Source: Ancalomicrobiaceae bacterium
Lineage (GTDB): Bacteria > Pseudomonadota > Alphaproteobacteria > Rhizobiales > Ancalomicrobiaceae
DNA: 52,043 bases
Reading direction: 5' to 3'
NCBI GenBank assembly: GCA_031291595.1
Contig: JARLIU010000200.1
Span: 1-52,043, forward strand
The position numbers and the translations under genes were made by a program. Each line of letters starts with the position of its first letter. Positions within the stretch are counted from its first letter, which is position 1. Positions 41,348-48,971 of the stretch are shown here, piece after piece. The notes below the pieces were generated by a model. The model was not told the origin of the DNA. It did no database searches and saw only the letters and a program-made list of their open reading frames with translations.

Positions 41348-42646
41348 TCAGTTCTTCTGGCTCTGCCAGGCGGCCTGGACCGTGGCCATGCCCTGTGCGG
41401 GCGTCTGGTCGCCGGAGGCGACGGCCGCCAGCGCGTCTTCGAGCGCCTGCTTGACCGCCGGGCTCTTGAGCTGGCGGGCGTAGCGCACCTTCGGCAGCCA
41501 CTCCTCGGTGAAGAGCGTCCACACCGCCTTCTGGTTGTCGGACTGATAGACCTGCGGGTTGATGCCCTTGAAGGCCGGCAAGTCGTTGAAGGTGTTGATC
41601 AGTTCCTGGGCACCCGCCCCGCTGACCCAGTCGGCGAGCACCTTGCATGCCTCGTCGACATGCTTCGACTTCTTCGAGATGCCGATCATCAGATCGATGC
41701 CGCCAAGCGGGTCGTTCGGGCGTCCCTTGCCGGTCACGTCAGGGAACAGCATGGGGGCATAGCCGTTGAGGGCGACCGAAAGCTCGGGCGGATTGGGGCG
41801 GGTCGCCTGCTGCTGCCACCACGCTCCCTGCGGAAAGGTCGCCGCCCGTCCGCCCTCGGTCAGTTCCATCGCCTGAGGCGAGACCGACAGCCCGAGCGCG
41901 CCGGGCTGGATGATGCCGTCGTCGAACAGCTTCTTCCACACCGTCATCGCCTCGACGAAGGGAGCGTCGGTGAATTTGGCGGTGCCGTCCTCGGCCTTGT
42001 AGATCAGCCCCGGCGCGACGTTGTGGATGAGCTGCATATAGACGTCGCGGCGTTCCCAGCCGTCGGCTGCGCCGACCAGCATCGTGGCGATGCCCTTGCC
42101 GCTCAGCTTCGGCACCATCTTCAGCATGTCGTCGTAGCTCTTGGGGGGCTGAAGGCCAGCTTCCTTGAGCACCGGGATCGTGTACCACATATTGATGGTC
42201 TGGGTCAGGACCGGCAGGGCATAGTAATTCTCGTCACCCTTGACGTTGCCAAGCCGGATCTGGTCGACCGCCAATGGGAAGAACTTGCTCTTCCAGTCGG
42301 CGCCCCACGATTTGACGGCACAATCCTGCAGCGGCAGCAGGAAGTCCTGGTATTGCCGGGTGAGAGCGCCCGGCTCGAGACCGATGAGGTCGGGCATGTC
42401 GTCGCTGGCAGCTCGCGTGTGCAGGTCGACGATATAGTCGGGATAGTTGAAGATCTTGTAGTCGATCTTGATACCGGGAAGCTTGGCTTCGGTCGCGACC
42501 GCCATCTTGGCAGTCGTTTCGACGATCGGGCTCCAGGTCCGGAAGGTGACCGTCGTATCCGCTGCGTTGACCGGTTGGGCTGACATCAAGACAGCCGCCA
42601 GCGCAAACAAGGACGCGCCGTCCCGCGCTTTGCTCAGATCCATCAT
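41348..42646 (-). CDS. Extracellular sugar-binding protein of an ABC importer
   Basis: A 432-residue periplasmic binding protein of the CUT1 class. The signal peptide is residues 1-28 (MMDLSKARDGASLFALAAVL then MSAQPVNA, mature from about ADTTVTF). Hallmarks include FRTWSPIVE at the mature start, GTAKFTDAPFVEAMTVWKKL and FPQGAWWQQQ. GGGAG precedes ATG 42646. First gene of the nine-gene leftward operon; it determines the ligand, a mono- or oligosaccharide not predictable from sequence. Confidence 0.94.
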   Translation of the reverse strand: MMDLSKARDGASLFALAAVLMSAQPVNAADTTVTFRTWSPIVETTAKMAVATEAKLPGIKIDYKIFNYPDYIVDLHTRAASDDMPDLIGLEPGALTRQYQDFLLPLQDCAVKSWGADWKSKFFPLAVDQIRLGNVKGDENYYALPVLTQTINMWYTIPVLKEAGLQPPKSYDDMLKMVPKLSGKGIATMLVGAADGWERRDVYMQLIHNVAPGLIYKAEDGTAKFTDAPFVEAMTVWKKLFDDGIIQPGALGLSVSPQAMELTEGGRAATFPQGAWWQQQATRPNPPELSVALNGYAPMLFPDVTGKGRPNDPLGGIDLMIGISKKSKHVDEACKVLADWVSGAGAQELINTFNDLPAFKGINPQVYQSDNQKAVWTLFTEEWLPKVRYARQLKSPAVKQALEDALAAVASGDQTPAQGMATVQAAWQSQKN

Positions 42647-42706
42647 AGCTCACTCCCTATCGGCGCCATGTGCTCTGGCGCTAGTTGGCGGTCAGTGTTC
42701 TAGCAT

Positions 42707-42718
42707 TGACATGTCAGT
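42707..42718. promoter_or_regulatory. Candidate GntR operator before the sugar operon
   Basis: TGACATGTCA is a perfect 10-bp palindrome, followed by GT, 60 bases upstream of the binding-protein start. Its core GACATGTCAGT recurs exactly at 43019-43029 in front of the divergent regulator. Small symmetric sites of this kind suit dimeric FCD-type GntR proteins. Inference from symmetry, repetition and position. Confidence 0.6.
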
Positions 42719-43017
42719 CTGTAAATACTGATTGCTGAAAAACCAATCGGGTATAATATGACAGAATACGCAGGGATGTCGCGGTTGGGAACGGCGCCAT
42801 TCCGCCTTATCGCCGAGTGGCATCCTCCGCCATCGGGCGCCCGTTTCCCTCGAGGGCCAGCGGCTGGAACCGGAAGTCACGCATAGGGAAGCTGTGCAAG
42901 ACCGCAGCAATCGTGATCGTCCGCCAGTACCCCGGCCGATCGGCACCTCGGGGCGAAGTTGGCGGGGGGACCTGACCGGCGGCGCCCGGACCAGTCCGTC
43001 CACACGCACCGCCGAAT

Positions 43018-43040
43018 AGACATGTCAGTTCTGCATGTCT
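43018..43040. promoter_or_regulatory. Candidate GntR operator before the regulator gene
   Basis: AGACATG and CATGTCT are perfect inverted arms 9 bases apart; the left part contains GACATGTCAGT, identical to the site before the sugar operon. It ends 40 bases upstream of the regulator ATG, so binding could repress the regulator itself. Confidence 0.6.
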
Positions 43041-43080
43041 AACATGCCACGAATGGAACATCGAAATGGGAGGATTGAAG

Positions 43081-43749
43081 ATGATTCAGCGCGACCAGGC
43101 TTACGACGCCTTCACGAGATATCTGCTCGAAAGGAAGTTGATGCCGGGTCAGTTCGTCTCGCAGCGGGAATTAGCCGAGATGACGGCACTGCCGCTCGGC
43201 GCCATCCGCGAGATGATCCCCCGTCTCGAAGCGGAGGGACTGCTGAAGGCCTTCGCCCAGCGTGGATTGCAGATCGTCCACATCGATCTTCGCATGGTGC
43301 GGGAGGCCTTCCAGCTGCGCGAAATCATCGAGACCGCCGCCATCCAGGCCTTCGTCAGAAACGGCTCCGCCGCGGCTCTGGAGGCCCAGCGGCGCGCGCA
43401 TGAAGTGCTGTTGCGGGCGGTCGAGCAGAGCTCGCCGGAATTGCTTAGCGAGGCGCAGGCGGTGGACTGGTCGTTCCACGACTTCCTCGTCGATGCGATG
43501 GACAATGACCTGGTGAAGAACGTCCACAGGGTCAATTCGATCCGCATCCGCATGATCCTGCAGGACAGGATCGGACTGTCGCCAGATCGCATTCCCTACG
43601 TGTTCGACCAGCATCATCGCATCATCAACGCCCTCGAGGCGCGCGATGCCGCCGCCGCGACACAGGCCATGCTCGCCCATCTCGCCAGCTCCCGGCAGCG
43701 GGCGCTGAATTGGGCCGGCGGCGTCAGCGTCGTCGACGACCCCGAATAG
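43081..43749 (+). CDS. GntR family transcriptional regulator, FCD domain
   Basis: A 222-residue regulator. Winged helix at residues about 5-68 (MPGQFVSQRELAEM, LGAIREMIPRLEAEGLL) and FCD effector domain at about 75-205 (REAFQLREIIETAAIQAFV, DWSFHDFLVDAMDN, FDQHHRIINALEARD), whose Asp/His residues usually bind a metal that helps hold the ligand. The start is ATG 43081: GGAGG at 43069-43073 is perfectly spaced from it, whereas the frame ATG at 43066 stands before that site. It is divergent from the sugar operon, which it most likely represses until a sugar-derived acid binds. Its stop is only three bases from the end of the convergent M75 gene. Confidence 0.92.
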   Translation: MIQRDQAYDAFTRYLLERKLMPGQFVSQRELAEMTALPLGAIREMIPRLEAEGLLKAFAQRGLQIVHIDLRMVREAFQLREIIETAAIQAFVRNGSAAALEAQRRAHEVLLRAVEQSSPELLSEAQAVDWSFHDFLVDAMDNDLVKNVHRVNSIRIRMILQDRIGLSPDRIPYVFDQHHRIINALEARDAAAATQAMLAHLASSRQRALNWAGGVSVVDDPE

Positions 43750-43752
43750 CCG

Positions 43753-44583
43753 CTACTTCACCCCGAGAACGCCGCGCAGCTTCGACAGATCTTCGGCAAG
43801 CGCGGTCACCGGGCCGCGAAGCGCCGTGCGATCCTTCTTGCTCAGGGCGTCGTAGCTCTCAAATCCGTCGCCGGCGGTCGAATATTTGGTCAGAATTGCC
43901 TCGACCTTGGTGAAGTTGTCGTCGAGCCGCGTCTGCAGCTTGGCATTGGCCTTGCTGGTCAGCGGCTGCAACAGGCTGACGATCTGCCTGGCTCCGTCGA
44001 CATTGGCCTTGAAATCCCACAGGTCGGTGCGGCTGTAGCGGTCCTCTTCGCCGCTGATCTTGGTTTTGGCGATCTCTTCGACGAGTTCGGCCGCACCGCC
44101 GACGACCTTGCCCGGGGGCAACGTCAGACCCTGGATGCGCGACTGCAGTTCGGTCACGTCGGCGAGCAGCTTGTCGGCCAATGGCCCAAGCGCATCTGTC
44201 GACTTCTTGGCGTACAGCCCGTATTCGATCCGGTGGAACCCGGTGAAGTTCGGGTCCGCTTCTTTCGCAGCGAAATCGTCGGCGCGCACGTCGATGCTCT
44301 TGTCCAGGTCGCTGAACTGGTCGGCGACCGGCTCGATGCGCTCATAATGCACTCGGGTCGGCGCATAGAGCGCCTGCGCCTTGGCCAGGTCGCCGGCCTT
44401 GACGGCCTCGGTGAAGTCGTGCGTCGCCTTGACCAGGGCGTCGACCTCGCCGGCGACGTAGATCTTGTAGTCGGCGATCGGCGCGACCAGGTCGGCCGGG
44501 GCGATCACCGAGGCGGCCGAGGCGACACCGCAGGCACCGAGCAAGGCAAAGCCGGCGGCGGAAACGGATAGACTGAGCTTCAT
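43753..44583 (-). CDS. EfeO-type M75/imelysin protein without cupredoxin domain
   Basis: A 276-residue exported protein: signal peptide to about residue 24 (AAGFALLGACGVASA; the Cys might be lipidated), then an M75/imelysin domain. It carries the HxxE motif of the family at His117-Glu120 in GFHRIEYGLY. It lacks the N-terminal cupredoxin that full EfeO has. It starts 74 bases after efeB as the fourth gene of the iron cluster. The HxxE motif is thought to bind metal in EfeM/EfeO-type proteins. Because the upstream EfeO lacks the motif, this protein may supply the iron-binding function. Confidence 0.88.
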   Translation of the reverse strand: MKLSLSVSAAGFALLGACGVASAASVIAPADLVAPIADYKIYVAGEVDALVKATHDFTEAVKAGDLAKAQALYAPTRVHYERIEPVADQFSDLDKSIDVRADDFAAKEADPNFTGFHRIEYGLYAKKSTDALGPLADKLLADVTELQSRIQGLTLPPGKVVGGAAELVEEIAKTKISGEEDRYSRTDLWDFKANVDGARQIVSLLQPLTSKANAKLQTRLDDNFTKVEAILTKYSTAGDGFESYDALSKKDRTALRGPVTALAEDLSKLRGVLGVK

Positions 44584-44657
44584 GGTCCTGATCCTTGACG
44601 CGCGACATCGTTCGCGCTGTTGCACGTTGGGAAACGGAGCGGTTGCGGGTGCGGGCG

Positions 44658-45965
44658 CTACGTCTGCGGAGTGAGCAGTCCGTCGGCGAGGTACCCGGCG
44701 TCGGTGGCGACGCCCGGCAGAACGAAGAAATAGCCGCCGCCCACCGGGTTGATGTATTCCTCCAGCGGTTCGCCGTTCAGACGGCGCTGGACAGCCAGAA
44801 AGCCGCTCTCGAGGTCGGCTTGGAAGCAGACGAACAGCAGTCCCATGTCCAGTTGCCCCGACGCGGTGACGCTGCGGCTGTAGTTGTAGCCGCGCCGCAA
44901 AAGGAGGCTCGACGCCGTCTCCGTCGTACGCGGATTGGCGAGCCGGATGTGCGCGTCGAGCGGGATGCGCAGGCCCTTGGGATCGCTGGCATAGGCGGGA
45001 TCGTCGTGTTCGCGGGATCTGCCGAGCGGAGCGCCGGTCGCCTTATCGCGGCCGATGATCCCCTCCTGCTCCTGCAGCGGCGTACGATCCCAGCGTTCGA
45101 CGAACTGGCGGATGATGCGGACGACCTGATAGGTGCCCCCAGCCGCCCAGCGCGGTTCGTCCGAGCCAGGCTTGACCCACACATGCCGGTCCATCAACTC
45201 AGGATCGGTCGACCTGAGGTTGGCGGTACCGTCCTTGAAGCCGAGCAGATTGCGCGGCGTCGGCTGCGCCGGCGCGTGTCCGAACGACAGCGGCTCGACC
45301 GGCAGAAAGCCGTCCTGCATCCAGCGCACCGCCAGCTGGTCCGGCGTCGTCTTGATGATGTCGCGGAGGGCGTGGATGACGGTATCGGCGCCGCTGGCAC
45401 AGATCTGCAGCATGAGATCGCCGTGACACAGCTCTTCCTGCAGCGAATCGTTCGGGAAGCCTGCCATGGCGACGAGTTGGCGCGGCTTCCGCGCCGCCAG
45501 CCCAAAGCGGCCGTCGAACAGCGAGGCACCGACGGAAGCGGTGATGGAGAGGTCGTCCGGCTGGATCACCGGGCCGACGATGCCGGAATCCGGCGGCGGG
45601 AATTTCGGATCGATCGCCTCGGGCGTGCCACCATGCATCAGGAAGCGGATGCGCTCGGTCAACCGCTTGAACATCTCCTGCAGCTCGTCGCGCGAGGTGG
45701 CGAGGACGTCGAAGGCCACGACCATGCCATGCGCCTGCTGCGGCGTGACGACGCCGGCTTGGTGCCGGCCATGGAATCGCAGCCGATGCCGACCCGAGGC
45801 GGCCGCGTCGATTGGCCGGTGCGGCCGCACCGCCGCGTCGGCGGACAGCGATCCGTCGATCGTCAAGCCGCCGAAGGCCGCGAGTCCGGTCAGCAGGCCG
45901 CGCCGCGAGGGTTTTGCGGCGGCAAATGCAAACGGGCAGCCGGAACGATTGTCGTGCTCGCTCAT
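44658..45965 (-). CDS. efeB: Deferrochelatase/DyP-type peroxidase
   Basis: A 435-residue haem peroxidase of the DyP superfamily. A Tat signal (SRRGLLTG at 20-27) predicts folded export. The GxxDG motif is LLGFKDGTANL near residues 238-248, with the catalytic Asp; FHGRHQAGV is the conserved N-terminal motif. EfeB proteins oxidise ferrous iron for EfeU uptake and have been reported to release iron from haem. Start ATG 45965 overlaps the efeO stop in ATGA, so the genes are translationally coupled. Confidence 0.94.
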   Translation of the reverse strand: MSEHDNRSGCPFAFAAAKPSRRGLLTGLAAFGGLTIDGSLSADAAVRPHRPIDAAASGRHRLRFHGRHQAGVVTPQQAHGMVVAFDVLATSRDELQEMFKRLTERIRFLMHGGTPEAIDPKFPPPDSGIVGPVIQPDDLSITASVGASLFDGRFGLAARKPRQLVAMAGFPNDSLQEELCHGDLMLQICASGADTVIHALRDIIKTTPDQLAVRWMQDGFLPVEPLSFGHAPAQPTPRNLLGFKDGTANLRSTDPELMDRHVWVKPGSDEPRWAAGGTYQVVRIIRQFVERWDRTPLQEQEGIIGRDKATGAPLGRSREHDDPAYASDPKGLRIPLDAHIRLANPRTTETASSLLLRRGYNYSRSVTASGQLDMGLLFVCFQADLESGFLAVQRRLNGEPLEEYINPVGGGYFFVLPGVATDAGYLADGLLTPQT

Positions 45966-47074
45966 GATTGGCTCAATCCCAGCGTGGAGGCCAGCTTGCC
46001 GACATCGCCGGCAAGGGCGGTCAGGGCGCCGCTGAGCGCGGGGCGGTCGATCGTCGCCAGGGCGATCGCCACAGCGGTCGGGGGCAGCAGCCGGTCGATT
46101 TCGGCGAGTTCGGCGGCAATGCGTTCCGAGCCCGCCTTGTCAGTCTTGGCGACGATCGGCTGGAACAGCTCGACGATCTTGCGCACGCCTGCCAGCCTGG
46201 CGCGCAGATCCGCCGCGTCCGCCGGCCGATCGAGCGCGCCGGCGTTCGAGGCTTGCGCGACGACTGCGGCGAGCCCCGAGGCGGCTCCCTTGACCATCGC
46301 CTCCGGGCTGGCGCTGACCGACTTGAACTGCGCCTGCAGTCTCGCCACGTCGGCGCCCAAGGCGCTCGCCACAGGTGCAAGCCCCGCCGTCGACCGCTCG
46401 ACCAACAACCCATGCGCCAGCGCGCCGAAGCCGGTCGATGCCGGTTCGCTGCCGGCTTCGGGTGGCGCGGCATCGATCCGGCCATCGAGATCGCCGAACA
46501 GCACCGCCACCGGCTTCACGTGGAGATAGGCGGCCCGCATGGCGGCAAATTGCATGGTGGCTGCGCCAAGATCGCCTGACCTGATCGCATTTGCCAGCGC
46601 GCTTCCGGCCGAGACCAGCGTCGCGATCTCGCCGTGGAGATAGACGCGATATTCGGCTGTCGGTCCGACCAGATCGGCGGCGGTCGGCGTTGCCGGCGCC
46701 GCGGTCGCCTGCGTCGTGCCGGGAGCTACGATCAGCTTGCCGCGCGGATTGCTGAGCAGTCCGCAGGTGATCTCGTAGTCGCCGGCCTCGAGCTCCGTCG
46801 TCAGTTTCTGGGTGAAGCCCGGCGCGATGTTCTCGCGCTCGTCGACCACCATGACGCCCTTGAGGATCTCCCATTCCAGCGCCCGGGTGCTGCTGTTGAC
46901 GATCTGAAACGTCGTCGTTCCGGCCGGAACCGTCAGCAGGTTGGGGGCGCACCCCTTGGCCGTCACCGTGACCACGACGGGGGCACGCGCCGTCTCCGCC
47001 GCATTCGCTCCGGTGTGACAGGCGGCGGCCACCGCCACGGCCGCTACCAGCGTATCTAGAAACCGCTCGCTCAT
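45962..47074 (-). CDS. efeO: EfeO iron-uptake protein: cupredoxin plus M75 domain lacking HxxE
   Basis: A 370-residue periplasmic protein. Residues 1-26 are the signal; 30-118 form a cupredoxin with the conserved EfeO core LEWEILKGVMVV and ERENIAPGF, with Cys42 and Cys104 (TCGLLSNPRGKL) retained. The C-terminal M75-like part (about 133-370) is degenerate: where the family has GFHRIEKGL, this protein has GFGALAHGL (residues 215-223), so the HxxE motif is lost. ATGA overlaps link it to efeU upstream and efeB downstream. Cupredoxin function is probably intact; iron binding by the M75 part is doubtful. Confidence 0.9.
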   Translation of the reverse strand: MSERFLDTLVAAVAVAAACHTGANAAETARAPVVVTVTAKGCAPNLLTVPAGTTTFQIVNSSTRALEWEILKGVMVVDERENIAPGFTQKLTTELEAGDYEITCGLLSNPRGKLIVAPGTTQATAAPATPTAADLVGPTAEYRVYLHGEIATLVSAGSALANAIRSGDLGAATMQFAAMRAAYLHVKPVAVLFGDLDGRIDAAPPEAGSEPASTGFGALAHGLLVERSTAGLAPVASALGADVARLQAQFKSVSASPEAMVKGAASGLAAVVAQASNAGALDRPADAADLRARLAGVRKIVELFQPIVAKTDKAGSERIAAELAEIDRLLPPTAVAIALATIDRPALSGALTALAGDVGKLASTLGLSQS

Positions 47075-47901
47075 CGCTTCGCTCCGGCTGGGATGGCGGC
47101 CGGTCGCGCCGAGACGAACAGGACGAGCGCCGGCAAGAGATAGGCAAGGTAGACGCCGACCTCGCTCACGGTCGGCGCCTCCTGGTAGCCGAACATGCCG
47201 CCGAGCAACGTCCCGAGCACGCTGTCGGATGGCAGCACGCCGGAGAGATCGAACACCACGGCCTGCCACCCATTCCAGATCCCGGCCTCGTGCAGGGCGC
47301 GAATCGATCCGGCGAGCAGTCCGGCGGCGACAAACAGGATCAGGATTCCGGTCCAGCGGAAGAACAGTTTGAGGTCGATCCGTACGCCACCGTAGGTGAT
47401 GGCCGCTCCGAACCCGACGGCGACCACGAGGCCGGCCACCGCGCCGATCGGCGCTGCGATCCCGACGTCCTGCTGGAAGGTGGCGAGCAGGAAGAACACC
47501 GATTCCAATCCCTCGCGGGCCACCGCAAAAAACGCCATTGCCGCCAATGCCCAGCCGGTGTCGGCGGATCGGTCGAAGGCCGCCTCGATCGATGTGCGCA
47601 TGGTGGCGCCGATAGACTTGGCCGCCCGCTTCATCCAGAACACCATGCCCGTCAGCACGACCACGGCGATCATCCCGATCGCTGCCTCGATCATTTCCTG
47701 CAGCCGCTGCGGAAATTCGGCACTCAGCCAGTTGAGCGCGACCCCGATGGCGAGACACATCGCCGCCGCGACCGCCGCTCCGACCCAGACCGCCGGCATC
47801 CATGCCCGGCGTCCGGTCTGCGCCAGATAGCTCGCGACGATGCCGACGATCAGAGCCGCCTCGATGCCTTCCCGCAGCATGATCAGAAACGGCACGATCA
47901 T
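47071..47901 (-). CDS. efeU: Ferrous iron permease, FTR1 family
   Basis: A 276-residue membrane protein with about seven hydrophobic segments. Both FTR1 iron motifs are present: REGIE at 10-14 and REGLE at 129-133. GAGGG stands nine bases before ATG 47901. It is first in the efeU-efeO-efeB unit, an acid-induced, low-pH ferrous uptake system in E. coli; the nearby gad pair would fit acid exposure, though they are 30 kb apart. The upstream region is AT-rich with a candidate metal-regulator dyad. Confidence 0.94.
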   Translation of the reverse strand: MIVPFLIMLREGIEAALIVGIVASYLAQTGRRAWMPAVWVGAAVAAAMCLAIGVALNWLSAEFPQRLQEMIEAAIGMIAVVVLTGMVFWMKRAAKSIGATMRTSIEAAFDRSADTGWALAAMAFFAVAREGLESVFFLLATFQQDVGIAAPIGAVAGLVVAVGFGAAITYGGVRIDLKLFFRWTGILILFVAAGLLAGSIRALHEAGIWNGWQAVVFDLSGVLPSDSVLGTLLGGMFGYQEAPTVSEVGVYLAYLLPALVLFVSARPAAIPAGAKR

Positions 47902-48000
47902 TCCCGACAGCCCTCGCTACATTGCGTCTCATTTCGATGGCGCGTTTATACCTCCAGCAAAATGAAGCTTTCAACCGAATTATCCGCGCTCGCGTTCGAT

Positions 48001-48016
48001 GATAATTCGAATAATT
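48001..48016. promoter_or_regulatory. Candidate metalloregulator site before efeU
   Basis: GATAATTCGAATAATT is an AT-rich near-palindrome centred on TTCGAA, 100 bases upstream of efeU in an otherwise AT-rich leader. It has the character of Fur/Irr/RirA-type sites but matches none exactly from memory. Confidence 0.35.
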
Positions 48017-48971
48017 ACAATATAGATAAGTTGTAAAGTTCGGACCGAGCCGATCCGCCGTCACATTAGAACGATTCTACGCACTGCGCCCGAAACGAAT
48101 GGCTATGGCGCTTGGCGTATTCGCGGTTTGAACGCGATATTGTGGCGTTTTGCATGTTTGATTTTGCTACTCGGACGCCGATCCACCCGCCGTGCCGGTA
48201 GCGGGACGGCATCGCCCGCGGGCCGCAGCTTGGGCCAAGCTGGGTGCTGCGGTGGCAGGAAGATGCGGAGAGACAGGACCAAACGGCAAATCGACCCGGA
48301 CCGGAGGTGGCCGCATTGATGCAGCTGTTCCTTGGCTCCATGTAGCGTGGCGCGCTTCGAGCCACTTGCGACGGTAATGCGCAAGTCTTTCTGCCGCAAC
48401 GCTGCAGCCAGACCTCAAACATCCCGCGGCGCCAGACAAGGATGACGCTCGCGCCGCCATCATGTAGTCATCATCTCGTTGCGCAAGCGGCATGTCAGGC
48501 AATCAATGCGACCGATACCTGGAGCGGCTGCCTCGCATCTGCTTCAAGTCCGGACGTCACAATTTTATGTTGAGGAAAATTCGGTAACACCGAAAATTAA
48601 CCCTTGGCGAGTTAATAGTGTTGATTGTTGAGATTAGCCGATTGCGGTGAACTGCGGCGCAAGCTGCAAGGCGTTGGTTGGTTGAGGGGACGACTTGGTG
48701 GGCGGTTCAGGGTGCGACGCATGCCACCCATCGGCAATGCCCCGATTCGGGCGAGGCCGGAGGCCAGGTTCACATGTTCGGCAATCGTTGACTGACGGAA
48801 CGGTTGTGTCGTCCGTGTGCGGCAAGTCCCGCTCCCGAATGCCGCCGTGCGCGCCGTCGTCCCGCAAGCCGCACATCGTGTCTCGGCATTCCCGGCACCG
48901 CAACTCCGCGCGGCTGGATTTCGCAATTCCTCCGCATGTCGCCTGGCGATAGCATGCCTTTTGGGGGCTCC
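48017..48971. other. Gap of about 950 bases without a convincing gene
   Basis: Between the divergent efeU and GGDEF-EAL genes. Several short frames are open on both strands, but none has a ribosome binding site, hydrophobic pattern or family resemblance. A dyad TTCGGT-AAC-ACCGAA at 48580-48594 in an AT-rich stretch, followed by a TTAA-rich segment to about 48640, looks like the promoter region for the rightward gene. The rest appears to be non-coding or decayed. Confidence 0.4.

Noticed and set aside
47075-48064. N-terminal extension of efeO through the efeU region
   Set aside because: The frame is merely open opposite the correct efeU frame; efeU has both REGxE motifs and efeO has its own signal peptide beginning at 47074.
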